DNA of 64,000 nt from Streptomyces purpureus (GCF_014648195.1 NZ_BMQQ01000011.1:152422-216421); one strand, 5' to 3'. Counted from the first letter of the stretch, positions 24,836 to 33,162 are shown. Made by a program: numbers and translations. The notes: generated by a model not told the origin, from the letters alone.

Positions 24836-25688
24836 GTGGCTGCGCGCAAGGACATCGACGGCTCGGCGAGCGTCCCGGAGTTCTACGGGAAGGAGCTGCG
24901 CTGGAAACGTGAGGCGGCGGGGCTGACGCTCCAGGACCTGGTCGCGGGCAGCTTCTACGGGATCAGCTACCTCAGCGAGATCGAACGCGGCACGCGCCGC
25001 ATGCCGGAGGCGCTGGCGCAGCACGTGGACCGGGTGCTGAAGACGGACGGCTTCTTCGAGCGTTGCTGCGAGGACGTCCGTACGGCCAAGCAGGGCGCTC
25101 ACGCCGCCTACTTCGCGCCGATCGCCGACTCGGAACCGAAGGCGACGGCCATCGAGGAGTGGTGCAACGTGCTCATTCCCGGGCTGTTGCAGACCGAGGC
25201 GTACGCGCGCGCCCTGATTCACGCCACCCACCCACTGGAACCCCCGGAGGGCGTCGACAAGAAGATTCGGGCGCGGCTGAAGCGTGCCCAGCTCTTCGAA
25301 GCCTCGAAGAGGCCGGAGTACTGGGCGACCCTTCACGAGTCGCTGCTGCACCAAGCTCTGCTTCCACCCGAGGACATGGCAGCTCAGCTGGAGTCGATCG
25401 CGGCGCTGGCCCGGCGACGCCGGATCGTTCCACAGGTGCTGCTGCGGAACGTGCCGACCCTGCCGTTCACAGCGCTGCCGCTCATGCTCATGGAGTTCGA
25501 CGACCAACCGCCGCTGATGTACACGGAAGGCCCGTATCACGCGGCAGATCGTGGACGATCCGGGCCTCGTGAAGCTCTACCGCAAGGCATACGATCGGCT
25601 CAGGGCCGCCGCACTGCCGCCGGAGGCGTCCCTCTCCATGATCGAGCAAGCGGCTGAGGACTACCGAAATGGCTCGCTACGAGACTGA
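24836..25688 (+). pseudogene. XRE/DUF5753-type regulator with a C-terminal frameshift
   Basis: The N-terminal helix-turn-helix (ELRWKREAAGLTLQDLVAGS, then YLSEIERGTRRM) and the DUF5753-like domain (VLIPGLLQTEAYARALI, RRRRIVPQVLLRNVP) read normally to PLMYTEGPYH near base 25540. The family tail (RQIVDDPGLVKLYRKAYDRL and MIEQAAEDYRNGS) then continues in the next frame to a TGA at 25686. As written, the protein ends out of frame at 25657. This is a real one-base lesion or a sequence error. The in-frame tail would overlap the DUF397 start at 25669, as expected for this gene pair. Confidence 0.75.
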
Positions 25689-25965
25689 CTTGAGCAACGC
25701 TGCCTGGCGTAAGAGCAGCTACAGCAACGGCGACGGCGGCAACTGCCTCGAAGTCGCCGAAGGCTTCCCCGGCGCCGCCCGCTGGCGTAAAAGCAGCTAC
25801 AGCAATTCCTCCGGCGGCGACTGCCTAGAGGTCGCCGACAACCTCCCCGGCCTCGTCCCCGTACGGGACTCCAAAGCCCCCGACCTTCCCGCCGTCCTCC
25901 TCACCGCCCCCGCCTGGGTGCCGTTCGTCGAGGCCCTCAAGGGCGGGTGGGCAGCGCGGTCCTGA
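25669..25965 (+). CDS. DUF397 protein with duplicated motif
   Basis: A 98-residue small acidic protein. The DUF397 hallmark WRKSSYSNGDGGNCLEVAE appears twice (about 11-29 and 39-57, the second as WRKSSYSNSSGGDCLEVAD). It is followed by VPVRDSKAPDLPAVLLT and W..FVEALKGG. Most members have one copy, so this looks like an internal duplication. DUF397 partners of XRE regulators act in developmental or stress regulatory pairs, without a defined biochemical role. It overlaps the XRE reading frame and the end of the convergent hydrolase gene. Confidence 0.9.
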   Translation: MARYETDLSNAAWRKSSYSNGDGGNCLEVAEGFPGAARWRKSSYSNSSGGDCLEVADNLPGLVPVRDSKAPDLPAVLLTAPAWVPFVEALKGGWAARS

Positions 25966-27088
25966 AGAACGACCGCACCGCCGACCGGACCCAGGGGATC
26001 GACCTCGACGGGGCGATCGGGCCCACGAAGCCGGCCCGCGCCGCCGGGGTCATCAGGCCCGCCGCCTGCAGTTGCGGGGCGAACGCCGCGTAGTCCGTGA
26101 AGACCCAGTGGTCCGCGCCGTTCAGGCGGCGGATGCGGACGCGGCCCCGGGCCGCCGACCAGGAGCGGTCGAAGCGGGCGTCGCGGAAGCCGTCCGTACC
26201 GGCGAGCAGCAGAGGGCGGGTCACGCGGTCGCGGGCGATCGGGAAGAGCGCCCCGGAGGGGTCGTCGAGGTAGCCCTCAAGGTTGACGGCTGCCCTGACG
26301 CGGGGGTCGTCGTGCAGGGTCTGGGCGGCGGTCGTACCGCCGGCGGAGTGCCCGTAGATGCTGATAAGGCCACCCGACCGGATGCCCAAACCATCCAACA
26401 GCGACGGTAGTTGGTCGAGCACGAAGGCCACGTCCGCCAGGCGCGCGTCGATCATCCGGTGGAAGAGCGCCGTGTCCTCCTTCGGGTTCCCTCCCAGCTC
26501 CGTCGTGACGATCCGGCCGTCCGGGAACTCGACCTCCGTCGTCTCCCCCGGGTGGTCGACGCTCACCACCACGTACCCGTGGCTCGCCAGGTCCTCCGCG
26601 AGGCCCGTACCGAGCGTCCGAGGGTCGCCGCCGCCGGGGGTGTACAGCAGCACCGGGTGGCGGCCGGGGAGCGCGGGGGCGCCCAGGTGGGCGTGGGTTG
26701 GGGTGGCGGCCCAGTTCACGCCGCTCGTCGGGAGCTCAGGGTGGAGGTGGACGGCGTCGATGTGCGGGACGAGGGCGGCGGCGCCCGGGCTCATGTGAGG
26801 AGCGGGCGGGTGGCCATGGGCGGTACGGGCCGGGTGGAAGACGGTGAGCATCAGCTCGCGGGAGGGCAGCTCCGGCTTCCAGGGGTCCGGGCGGGTGTGG
26901 TCGGTCAGGTGCAGGGTGGTGGCGCCGACGGGGTACGGGCCGGTCGGCGCCGGCAGGCGCAGGACGAGGTCGCGCGACGGCCGGGCGTGCGCGGTCCTGG
27001 ACCCGAGGCCGGTCCCGATCCCCGTTCCGGTCCCGAGCAAAGCACCAGCCGCTACCGCCGACTTGATCAACATGCGTCGTGTAGTCAT
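25937..27088 (-). CDS. Exported alpha/beta hydrolase (PAF-acetylhydrolase/chlorophyllase-like)
   Basis: A 383-residue protein. The N-terminus MTTRRMLIKSAVAAGALLG has a twin-arginine-type motif (RRMLIK) and a hydrophobic core, so export by Tat is likely. The hydrolase domain has YGHSAGG, the GxSxG nucleophile elbow, after SLLDGLGIRSG. HGYVVVSVDHPGETTEVEFP precedes it and GADHWVFTDYA likely supplies the His. This layout fits platelet-activating-factor acetylhydrolase-like esterases. The substrate is unknown. The last 29 bp overlap the convergent DUF397 gene. Confidence 0.88.
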   Translation of the reverse strand: MTTRRMLIKSAVAAGALLGTGTGIGTGLGSRTAHARPSRDLVLRLPAPTGPYPVGATTLHLTDHTRPDPWKPELPSRELMLTVFHPARTAHGHPPAPHMSPGAAALVPHIDAVHLHPELPTSGVNWAATPTHAHLGAPALPGRHPVLLYTPGGGDPRTLGTGLAEDLASHGYVVVSVDHPGETTEVEFPDGRIVTTELGGNPKEDTALFHRMIDARLADVAFVLDQLPSLLDGLGIRSGGLISIYGHSAGGTTAAQTLHDDPRVRAAVNLEGYLDDPSGALFPIARDRVTRPLLLAGTDGFRDARFDRSWSAARGRVRIRRLNGADHWVFTDYAAFAPQLQAAGLMTPAARAGFVGPIAPSRSIPWVRSAVRSFFRTALPTRP

Positions 27089-27172
27089 GACGGCATGCTG
27101 GCTGCGGGCGGCCAGAGCCCGCGATCGTTGAGGCCCTGGCCTAACAGCTGGCGTCACTGGGAGGAGAGAACA

Positions 27173-28186
27173 CTGATCCGGATTCGGTTCACCGGTACCG
27201 ACCTCGCCCATGTGCGATTCGCGCCCCGGCCCGCGCCCGTGCAAGAGCTGAACGCCACGTTCATGAAGCTGACCCATGGCGACGACCCGCTGTTGCACGG
27301 GCGCTGGCGCCGACGCGTCCTGCGGTCCCTGCCGCCCGCTGTCGAACCGCTCGCGGACCTCGTGCCCGGACGTCCGTCCTCGGCCCCGCTGTTCCTGGAC
27401 GAGTTCAGCGACTCACTGGCCGCCGGTCTCGACGCCGTACGCGCCACGCCGCCCGCATTCGTCCGTACCGAGCTCCGGCGCGTCCACGGCCCGTACCACC
27501 GCCCCGCGCCCTGGGTGCGCGGCCTCCATCGCGGGGACGCCGGCGCGTGGGACGTCCTGCGCCGGGCGCAGCAGGCCGCGTTCGAGACAGTCCTGGGGCC
27601 CGTGTGGCCGGTGGTGCAGGATCTGCACCAGGCGGAGTTCACCCGCCGCGCCGTGGCGGTGGCCGAGCACGGCATCGGGGCCGTACTCGCCGGCCTGGTC
27701 CCCGGCGGCCGCCTGAACGGCGACACCTGGGAGTTCCCCGCGCCCGCCGGGCGGGACGTCACCACGGACGGCCGTGGGCTCCTCCTGCTGCCCACCTTCC
27801 ACTGGACCGCCCACCCGGTCGTCGCCGAGCCCCCGGGCCGGCCCGTCGTCGTGACGTACCCGGCGGGGGACGGACTGCCCCTCACGCCGTACGGGCCCGG
27901 CGCCACCGAGGACGCGCTCGCCGGGGTCCTCGGCAGGACCCGGCTGGAGATCCTGCTCCTGCTCGGCAGCGGGGAGGAGCACACCACCAGCGGGCTCGCC
28001 CGGCGGCTCGGCGTCAGCAACGCGACCGTCTCGGCACACACCACGGCCCTGCGGGGCGCGGGCCTGCTGACGACGGCCCGGGCGGGCCGAGCCGTCCTGC
28101 ACACCCGCAGCCCGCTCGGCGGCCTCCTCGTCGGCCGCCTCGACCGCACCCCGCCGATCCACGATGGCAGGATGACCGCATGGTGA
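27173..28186 (+). CDS. Winged-helix (ArsR-like) transcriptional regulator with CTG start
   Basis: A 337-residue regulator. The long N-terminal region begins IRIRFTGTDLAHVRFAPRP and has mixed alpha/beta character. The C-terminal winged helix (about 250-325) reads RLEILLLLGSGEEHTTSGLA then RRLGVSNATVSAHTTALRG. Remembered relatives start M-I/L-R-I-x-F-T-x-x-D-L-A, so the start should be at the CTG at 27173, with GGAGGAG 6 nt before it; the next ATG (27263) would remove a conserved part. CTG starts are rare. It is divergent from the exported hydrolase, 84 bp away, and its stop overlaps the next gene. Confidence 0.82.
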   Translation: MIRIRFTGTDLAHVRFAPRPAPVQELNATFMKLTHGDDPLLHGRWRRRVLRSLPPAVEPLADLVPGRPSSAPLFLDEFSDSLAAGLDAVRATPPAFVRTELRRVHGPYHRPAPWVRGLHRGDAGAWDVLRRAQQAAFETVLGPVWPVVQDLHQAEFTRRAVAVAEHGIGAVLAGLVPGGRLNGDTWEFPAPAGRDVTTDGRGLLLLPTFHWTAHPVVAEPPGRPVVVTYPAGDGLPLTPYGPGATEDALAGVLGRTRLEILLLLGSGEEHTTSGLARRLGVSNATVSAHTTALRGAGLLTTARAGRAVLHTRSPLGGLLVGRLDRTPPIHDGRMTAW

Positions 28187-28707
28187 CGGATCAGCCGTGG
28201 ACGGGGCTTCACGACGACCTGCGGGCGGCGAAGGCATTGGTGTACGACCCGAGCGGTTTCGCCTGCTCACCGCCGGTGCCCGAACCGGAGAGCGCCGAGT
28301 ACGCGGCTTGCGCGTTCGCGCTCGACGACCGTTCGGTCCGGTTCCGCGTGGCCAGGACCACCCCGACGAAGGTGGGCCAGTTCGTCACCGTGTGGCAGCG
28401 GTCCGAGGAGGGGCCGATCCGGCCCTTCGACGCCGACGACGGGATGGACATCTTCGTCATCAGCAGCCGCGACGACAACGGCTTCGGACAGTTCGTGTTC
28501 CCCTGCGAGGTGCTGTGCGAGCGCGGCATCGTCTCCCGTAACGGCTCCGGCGGTAAGCGTGGATTCCGCGTCTATCCGCCCTGGGTGGCGACCACGAGCC
28601 GGCAGGCCCGCAGCACCCAGGCATGGCAGGTGAACCACTTCCTCGACCTCGGCCAGGACGGGCCTGCCGACCTGACGCGCGCCCACGCCCTCTACCACCG
28701 AGGCTGA
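28180..28707 (+). CDS. MepB family protein
   Basis: A 175-residue protein matching MepB, the product of the third gene of the Staphylococcus mepRAB cluster, whose function is undefined. Family features are YAACAFALDDRSVRFRVART, PTKVGQFVTVWQR, GPIRPFDADDGMDIFVI and the GQFVFPCEVLCERGI segment. It starts at ATG 28180, overlapping the regulator stop at 28186, so the two are probably co-translated and the regulator may control it. No transporter of the MepA type is adjacent. Confidence 0.87.
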   Translation: MVTDQPWTGLHDDLRAAKALVYDPSGFACSPPVPEPESAEYAACAFALDDRSVRFRVARTTPTKVGQFVTVWQRSEEGPIRPFDADDGMDIFVISSRDDNGFGQFVFPCEVLCERGIVSRNGSGGKRGFRVYPPWVATTSRQARSTQAWQVNHFLDLGQDGPADLTRAHALYHRG

Positions 28708-28826
28708 CGGCTGCCCGGCGGGTCGTCCGGCCTGGTCCCGCGGAGCCACGGCCTGAGTCACCGATTGTTCGTCTGCCGCCTGTTATTCGGTTGCCGCCTG
28801 CCAATCCGGCCGGATAGGAAGCTCGC

Positions 28827-29378
28827 ATGCTTCGAGGCACCAAGATCGGGCTCAGGGCCCGGCACGAGGACGACATACCGATCCTGCGGACCGAGCTCTA
28901 CGACGACGTGGTCAACGCCGCGCGGGCCGAGAGCGGGCCGTGGCGGCCGATCAGGCCCGGCTCGAAGGATCAGCGGCTCGACGCGGACGGCGAGGATCCG
29001 GGGATCGTCCAGTTCTCCGTGGTGGAACTGGAGGGCGACACGCTGGTCGGCACAGCAGCACTCTGGGGCATCGACAGCCACAACCGTTCCGCGCACATCG
29101 GCCTTGGGCTGCTGCCGTCCTCGCGGGGCAAGGGCTACGGCACCGACGTGGTCGCGACGCTGTGCCACTACGGCTTCGTCGTGTTCGGGCTGCGGCGACT
29201 GCAGATCGAGACCCTGGCGGACAACACCGCGATGCTGCGCTCCGCCGAGCGCAACGGTTTCGTCCGCGAGGGCGTGCTGCGCTCGTCGGCCTGGGTGATG
29301 GGCGAGTTCCTGGACGAGGTGCTGCTCGGGCTCCTCGTCCAGGAATGGAAGCAGGACTCGAAGGCCTGGAAGGCCTAG
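28827..29378 (+). CDS. RimJ/RimL-type GNAT acetyltransferase
   Basis: A 183-residue GNAT protein. It begins LRGTKIGLRARHEDDIPILR, has the acetyl-CoA loop LLPSSRGKGYGTDVV (around 92-106), then LQIETLADNTAMLRSAERNGF and a short C-terminal strand. The ADN...A.RSAE.NGF motif is typical of the RimJ/RimL or ribosomal-protein-acetyltransferase-like branch; some relatives modify antibiotics. ATG 28827 is preceded by a weak GGATAGGAAG. Its end overlaps the convergent AraC-type gene by 4 bp. Confidence 0.87.
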   Translation: MLRGTKIGLRARHEDDIPILRTELYDDVVNAARAESGPWRPIRPGSKDQRLDADGEDPGIVQFSVVELEGDTLVGTAALWGIDSHNRSAHIGLGLLPSSRGKGYGTDVVATLCHYGFVVFGLRRLQIETLADNTAMLRSAERNGFVREGVLRSSAWVMGEFLDEVLLGLLVQEWKQDSKAWKA

Positions 29379-30241
29379 ATTTCCGTCCGCTCCACGGGGA
29401 TCCACAGCTCCGCATCCGCCTGCGTGGCGTCCTGCGACAGCTGGGTCCTCAGGATCTCGGGGCCCGGCCGGCTCCGGTACGGATTGGACGGGAACCACTG
29501 CGTGAACACGTCCCGCCAGAGGTACTGGAGCGCCTCCGGAAACTTCCCGGAGCTCTCGAAGACGGCCCACGTCCCGGCCGGCACGGTGAGCGCGTCCATG
29601 TCCGCGGGCACGGCGGCCCCGGTCACCACCCCGTGGTAGTAGTCGAGTTCGGTTCCCTCCGCCCGGCTCGGGTCCAGGTCGTCACTCACCCCTACGATCC
29701 CCTGCGGCTCCTGATCGGACAGACCCTGCATGCGCTGCAGCGTCTCCTGCCCGATGCCCCGGATGAATTCGGCGATGGCAGGGTTCATCCCCTCGCACAC
29801 GAGGGGGACGCGGGCCTTCCGGCCGACCACACGGAACTCGTCCTTCTCCACAATCCGGTATCGCATACTGCTACTCCCTTCAACGGTGAGGCGGAAGGAC
29901 AGCCGTGGCTGGCACTGCAGACTCGCACCGGACCGCCTGGCCTCGCCGGGGCCGACGCCGTGCATGGCGCGGAACGCACGCGCGAACGCCTCCCCCGACG
30001 TGTAGCCGTAGCGAACCGCGATCTCCAACAGCGTCCGGTCCCCCGCCAGCACCTCGGCACCGGCGACCGTGAGCCGCCTGCGCCGGATGTACTCCGACAG
30101 CGGAATTCCCGCCAACGCGGAGAACAGCCGCCGGAAGTGGTACTCCGAAGTCACCACGATCCGCGCCAGGTCGGCCGCCTCGATCTGCCGATCGAGGTGG
30201 CACTCAATGTGCTCCATGGCCTGGTTCAGCCGCTCCAGCAC
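29375..30241 (-). CDS. AraC-type regulator with GyrI-like effector domain
   Basis: A 288-residue protein. Residues about 1-105 form the double helix-turn-helix of AraC/XylS (MEHIECHLDRQIEAADLARI, YHFRRLFSALAGIPLSEYIR, YGYTSGEAFARAFRAMHG). Residues about 128-288 form a GyrI-like small-molecule-binding domain (RYRIVEKDEFRVVGRKARVP to ELWIPVERTE). The order matches Rob/BmrR-like multidrug-sensing regulators with the DNA-binding part first. It may sense hydrophobic compounds and regulate nearby resistance-type genes, which is inference. Convergent with the RimJ-like gene. Confidence 0.88.
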   Translation of the reverse strand: MLERLNQAMEHIECHLDRQIEAADLARIVVTSEYHFRRLFSALAGIPLSEYIRRRRLTVAGAEVLAGDRTLLEIAVRYGYTSGEAFARAFRAMHGVGPGEARRSGASLQCQPRLSFRLTVEGSSSMRYRIVEKDEFRVVGRKARVPLVCEGMNPAIAEFIRGIGQETLQRMQGLSDQEPQGIVGVSDDLDPSRAEGTELDYYHGVVTGAAVPADMDALTVPAGTWAVFESSGKFPEALQYLWRDVFTQWFPSNPYRSRPGPEILRTQLSQDATQADAELWIPVERTEI

Positions 30242-30333
30242 CCCGGCCTCCTTCCCTTTCGATCACTCACGTTAGGAAGCAGCCACCCTGCCGGACCCGA
30301 CCTTCTGTGCCCGGTCCGGTCGGGTACGAGCGG

Positions 30334-30385
30334 CGCATCGCCTCTCGCATCTCGCCTCTCGCATCTCGCATCTCGCATCTCGCAC
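30334..30385 (+). repeat. 7-bp simple repeat array upstream of the RNA ligase gene
   Basis: About six copies of TCTCGCA/TCTCGCC run together (CGCATCTCGCATCTCGCATC in the core). It lies 70 bp upstream of the RNA ligase start and 90 bp from the AraC gene start. Slippage in such an array could alter promoter spacing. Confidence 0.75.
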
Positions 30386-30454
30386 CCGGCCTAAATCGCT
30401 GTCCCGGCCCCGTCCCCGCGCGAGAGGATGCACCTCCCCGACCAGGAGGAACCC

Positions 30455-31660
30455 ATGAGCCAGGCCCACCTGACTCTCCACGAACTGCTGCCCGACGGTG
30501 AACTCGCCGCCGCGCTCGACGCCGGGCACGTGACCCGCAAGGCACACCCCGAGCTGCCGCTGTCGATCTACACGTACACCCGCACATGCCAGTACGAACG
30601 TATCTGGAACCGGGTCACCATCCGCTGCCGCGGCCTCGTCGCCGACGACACCACCGGCGAGATCGTCGCGCTGCCGCTGCCGAAGTTCTTCAACGTCGGC
30701 GAACACGAGACCGGTCAGCCGTACGCGCCCGCCCTTCCGGACGAGCCGTTCGAGGTGTACGACAAGGTCGACGGCAGCCTCGCCGTGATCTTCCACTACG
30801 CCGGGGCCTGGCGCGTCGCCTCCAAGGGGTCCTTCATCAGCACCCAGGCGACCTGGGCGCAGCGCCACCTCGACGGTCGGGACACCTCCGCGCTCACGCC
30901 CGGCGTGACGTACCTCGCCGAAGTCCTGTACCCGCAGAACCGCATCGTCGTGGACTACGGCGACCGCCGTGACCTGGTCCTGCTCGCGGCCTTCCGCAAG
31001 GACGGCTCCGAGCTGCCGCTCACCGAGGCGGCCGGGCACTGGGAGCAGATCGGATCGGTCGTCACGGTCCGGCCCGCCATGCCGCTCACCGAGCTGCTCG
31101 CCCTCACCGAGTCGAACACCCTGCCCGACGGCTCCAAGTCGACCGGCACCGACGCCGAGGGCTTCGTGCTGCGCTTCGCCTCCGGCGTCCGGGCCAAGGC
31201 GAAGATCGCCGAGTACGTACGGCTCCACAAAGTGCTGACCGGCGTCACCGAACGGGACATCTGGCGCAGCCACGGCATCCAGCGGTTCGCGGAGCTGCCG
31301 GCCAAACAGCTCACGCAGGGCCTCGGCTGCTCGACCGCGGACCTAGAAGCCCACGGCGGCAAGCCGCTGGACGCGCTGCTTGAGCAGGTGCCGGACGAGT
31401 TCGACGCGTGGGTGCGGGAGGTGATCGTACGGATCGAGGAGGCGACGGCGAGCCGGGAACGGGCCGTCGAGGAGGCGTACGCGTCACTCGCCCACCTCGC
31501 GGGTGACCGGGGCGCGTTCGCGCGCGCGGCGCGGGAGCTGCCTGACGCGCGGCTCCGGTCGGCGCTGTTCCTGCGCCTGGACGGGCGGTCGACGGAGCTG
31601 GTCGCGTACCGTTCCGTCCGGCCGGAGGCGTCCGATCCGTTCGCGACCGACGACGAGTGA
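30455..31660 (+). CDS. T4 Rnl1-type RNA ligase
   Basis: A 401-residue ATP-dependent RNA ligase. Motifs align in order with phage T4 RNA ligase 1: RCRGLV (57-62, T4 ECRGIM), KFFNVGEH (77-84, T4 KFFNLNEN), nucleotidyl-transfer motif I KVDGSL with adenylated Lys at 104, SKGSF (123-127), AEVLYPQNRIVVDY (155-168, T4 FEFVAPTNRIVLAY), motif IV EGFV (235-238) and motif V AKAKIAEYVRLHK. All catalytic residues are intact. It should seal 3'-OH and 5'-phosphate RNA ends, as T4 Rnl1 does on cleaved tRNA. ATG 30455 follows CAGGAGG. The kinase/phosphatase gene follows 168 bp downstream. Confidence 0.92.
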   Translation: MSQAHLTLHELLPDGELAAALDAGHVTRKAHPELPLSIYTYTRTCQYERIWNRVTIRCRGLVADDTTGEIVALPLPKFFNVGEHETGQPYAPALPDEPFEVYDKVDGSLAVIFHYAGAWRVASKGSFISTQATWAQRHLDGRDTSALTPGVTYLAEVLYPQNRIVVDYGDRRDLVLLAAFRKDGSELPLTEAAGHWEQIGSVVTVRPAMPLTELLALTESNTLPDGSKSTGTDAEGFVLRFASGVRAKAKIAEYVRLHKVLTGVTERDIWRSHGIQRFAELPAKQLTQGLGCSTADLEAHGGKPLDALLEQVPDEFDAWVREVIVRIEEATASRERAVEEAYASLAHLAGDRGAFARAARELPDARLRSALFLRLDGRSTELVAYRSVRPEASDPFATDDE

Positions 31661-31800
31661 CGGACGCCGGACGGCAGACCGCAGACGCCAGACGCCAGAC
31701 GTCTGCTGACAGATGACAGATTTCAGATGTCGGCTGACCGATGGCGGATGACGGATGTCAGCTGACAGACGGCCGCTGACCGCTGACGGACGACCGACGA
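31661..31800 (+). repeat. Degenerate short-repeat tract between RNA ligase and kinase/phosphatase genes
   Basis: The gap is built from variants of GACGCCA, GCTGACAGATGACAGAT and GCTGACCG words with small dyads such as CAGACGTCTG (about 31694-31703). No open frame is convincing. It separates two functionally linked genes on the same strand and could be a leader, attenuator or expanded repeat. Confidence 0.6.
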
Positions 31801-31828
31801 CCAATCACCGATTGAGGAGAACCGATCC

Positions 31829-32746
31829 GTGCCCGTAGTACACGTCATGACCGGGCTGCCCGCGTCCGGCAAGACGACCGCCGCGCGCGAGCTCCAGGCC
31901 GCCGCCGAGGGGCGGATGCGCCGCGTCAACCTGGACGACCTGCGGACCATGCTCGACGTCCCGGCCCCCGAGCGCGGCCGCTCGCACGCCCATGAGCAGA
32001 CCGTCCTCGCCATCCAGGACGCCGCTGTGCGCACGGCCGTCGACGACGGCTTCGACGTCGTCGTCGACAACACCCACCTCACGCCGCACATACCGAAGCG
32101 GCTCAAGGCGGCCGTCACCGGCCTCGACGTCACCTTCGCCGTGCACGATTTCACGGGCGTGCCCGTCGACGAGTGCGTACGCCGCGACGCGGCCCGGGAG
32201 CGGGCCGTCGGCGAGGAGATCATCCGGATCCTCGCCGACAAGCACGCGAAGGCCACCAAGGGCGGCTGGCGCCTCACCGACGCCTGGCTGAACGACCGGC
32301 CCGCCGCCGTGCCGTACGTGCCCGATCCGGCGCTTCCGTCGGCGGTCCTGTGCGACATCGACGGCACGCTCGCCCTTCGCGGCGACCGCGGCCCGTACGA
32401 CTTCACGCGCTGCGACCTCGACCTGCTCAACGTGTCCGTACGGCACGCGCTGCGCGCCTTCCAGCACACCGAGCGGGACACGATCGTGCTGCTGTCCGGC
32501 CGCAGCGAGGACCACCGGGAACTGACCGAGGCCTGGCTCCAGCGGCACGAGGTGCCGTACGACGAGCTGTGGATGCGCGCCTCCGGCGACGGCCGCAGCG
32601 ACGACATCGTCAAGGCCGAGCTGTTCGACGCCCACGTACGCAACCGGTACGCGGTCCGGGTCTCGCTGGACGACCGGGACCGGGTGGTGGCGGTGTGGCG
32701 GCGCATGGGTCTGCCCACCTGGCAGGTCAACTACGGCAACTTCTGA
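31829..32746 (+). CDS. T4 Pnkp-type polynucleotide kinase/3'-phosphatase
   Basis: A 305-residue two-domain enzyme with the same order and nearly the same length as T4 polynucleotide kinase (301). The N-terminal kinase has the P-loop GLPASGKT (9-16), the acidic pair LDD near 36 and a VVDNTHLTP segment. The C-terminal phosphatase (about 172-305) has the DxDGT motif with D176 and D178, LLSGR (221-225) and a late acidic pair DDRDRV. It should phosphorylate 5'-OH and remove 3' or 2',3'-cyclic phosphates, creating ends for the upstream ligase. GTG 31829 is preceded by TGAGGAGA. Confidence 0.92.
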   Translation: MPVVHVMTGLPASGKTTAARELQAAAEGRMRRVNLDDLRTMLDVPAPERGRSHAHEQTVLAIQDAAVRTAVDDGFDVVVDNTHLTPHIPKRLKAAVTGLDVTFAVHDFTGVPVDECVRRDAARERAVGEEIIRILADKHAKATKGGWRLTDAWLNDRPAAVPYVPDPALPSAVLCDIDGTLALRGDRGPYDFTRCDLDLLNVSVRHALRAFQHTERDTIVLLSGRSEDHRELTEAWLQRHEVPYDELWMRASGDGRSDDIVKAELFDAHVRNRYAVRVSLDDRDRVVAVWRRMGLPTWQVNYGNF

Positions 32747-32797
32747 GGAAAGCCCGCTCAGTTCAGTTCAGCTCGGCTCGGCTCGGCTCGGCTCGGC

Positions 32798-33083
32798 TCA
32801 CGGGTACGAACGCAGCGGCGGCAGGTCCGTGCGCAGGGTGAAGCCGGACAGCTGGGAGGACGGGGTGCGCGGGTCGCGTTCCTCGGCGAGGACGACACCG
32901 GCCTGGGTGGGGTCGATCCCTTCCGGCCAGCGTGTACGGGCGTCGGCGCGGGCGCCCGTCAGGTCCGCGTCGTGCAGGTCGGCGCCGGTCAGGTCGGTGC
33001 CGCGCAGGTCGGCCGTGCGCAGGTCCGCGGCGCGGAAGGAGGCCCGCTGGGCATGTGCGCCGCGCCTTGTCGACGGTTGACAT
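32798..33083 (-). pseudogene. Pentapeptide-repeat protein fragment with no clean start
   Basis: One frame encodes RASFRAADLRTADLRGTDLT then GADLHDADLTGA, about nine pentapeptides of the A-D/N-L-x-x type, followed by TRWPEGIDPTQAGVV and a short tail. No ATG or GTG in this frame lies between the repeats and the CsoR-like sites upstream. An ATG at 33083 with a reasonable GGGTCGGGG upstream opens in a different frame (STVDKARRT). The gene therefore appears frameshifted near 33050 or truncated at its 5' end. Confidence 0.45.
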
Positions 33084-33108
33084 TGCCCCGACCCTTCACT
33101 CGCTCCAC

Positions 33109-33125
33109 ATACCCCCCGGGGGTAT
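33109..33125 (+). promoter_or_regulatory. CsoR-like operator 3, away from the copper operon
   Basis: ATACCCCCCGGGGGTAT is an almost perfect dyad, a better match to the TACCC-GGGTA operator than those before copZ. It lies 26 bp upstream of the pentapeptide relic (minus strand) and about 90 bp before the HD-domain gene (plus strand). Confidence 0.7.
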
Positions 33126-33145
33126 CTTCGATGGAGCACCGTAGC

Positions 33146-33162
33146 ATACCCATAGGGGGTAT
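33146..33162 (+). promoter_or_regulatory. CsoR-like operator 4
   Basis: ATACCCATAGGGGGTAT repeats the same dyad, 37 bp centre to centre from the previous one, between the same two genes. Paired G-tract dyads also precede copZ. Confidence 0.7.
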
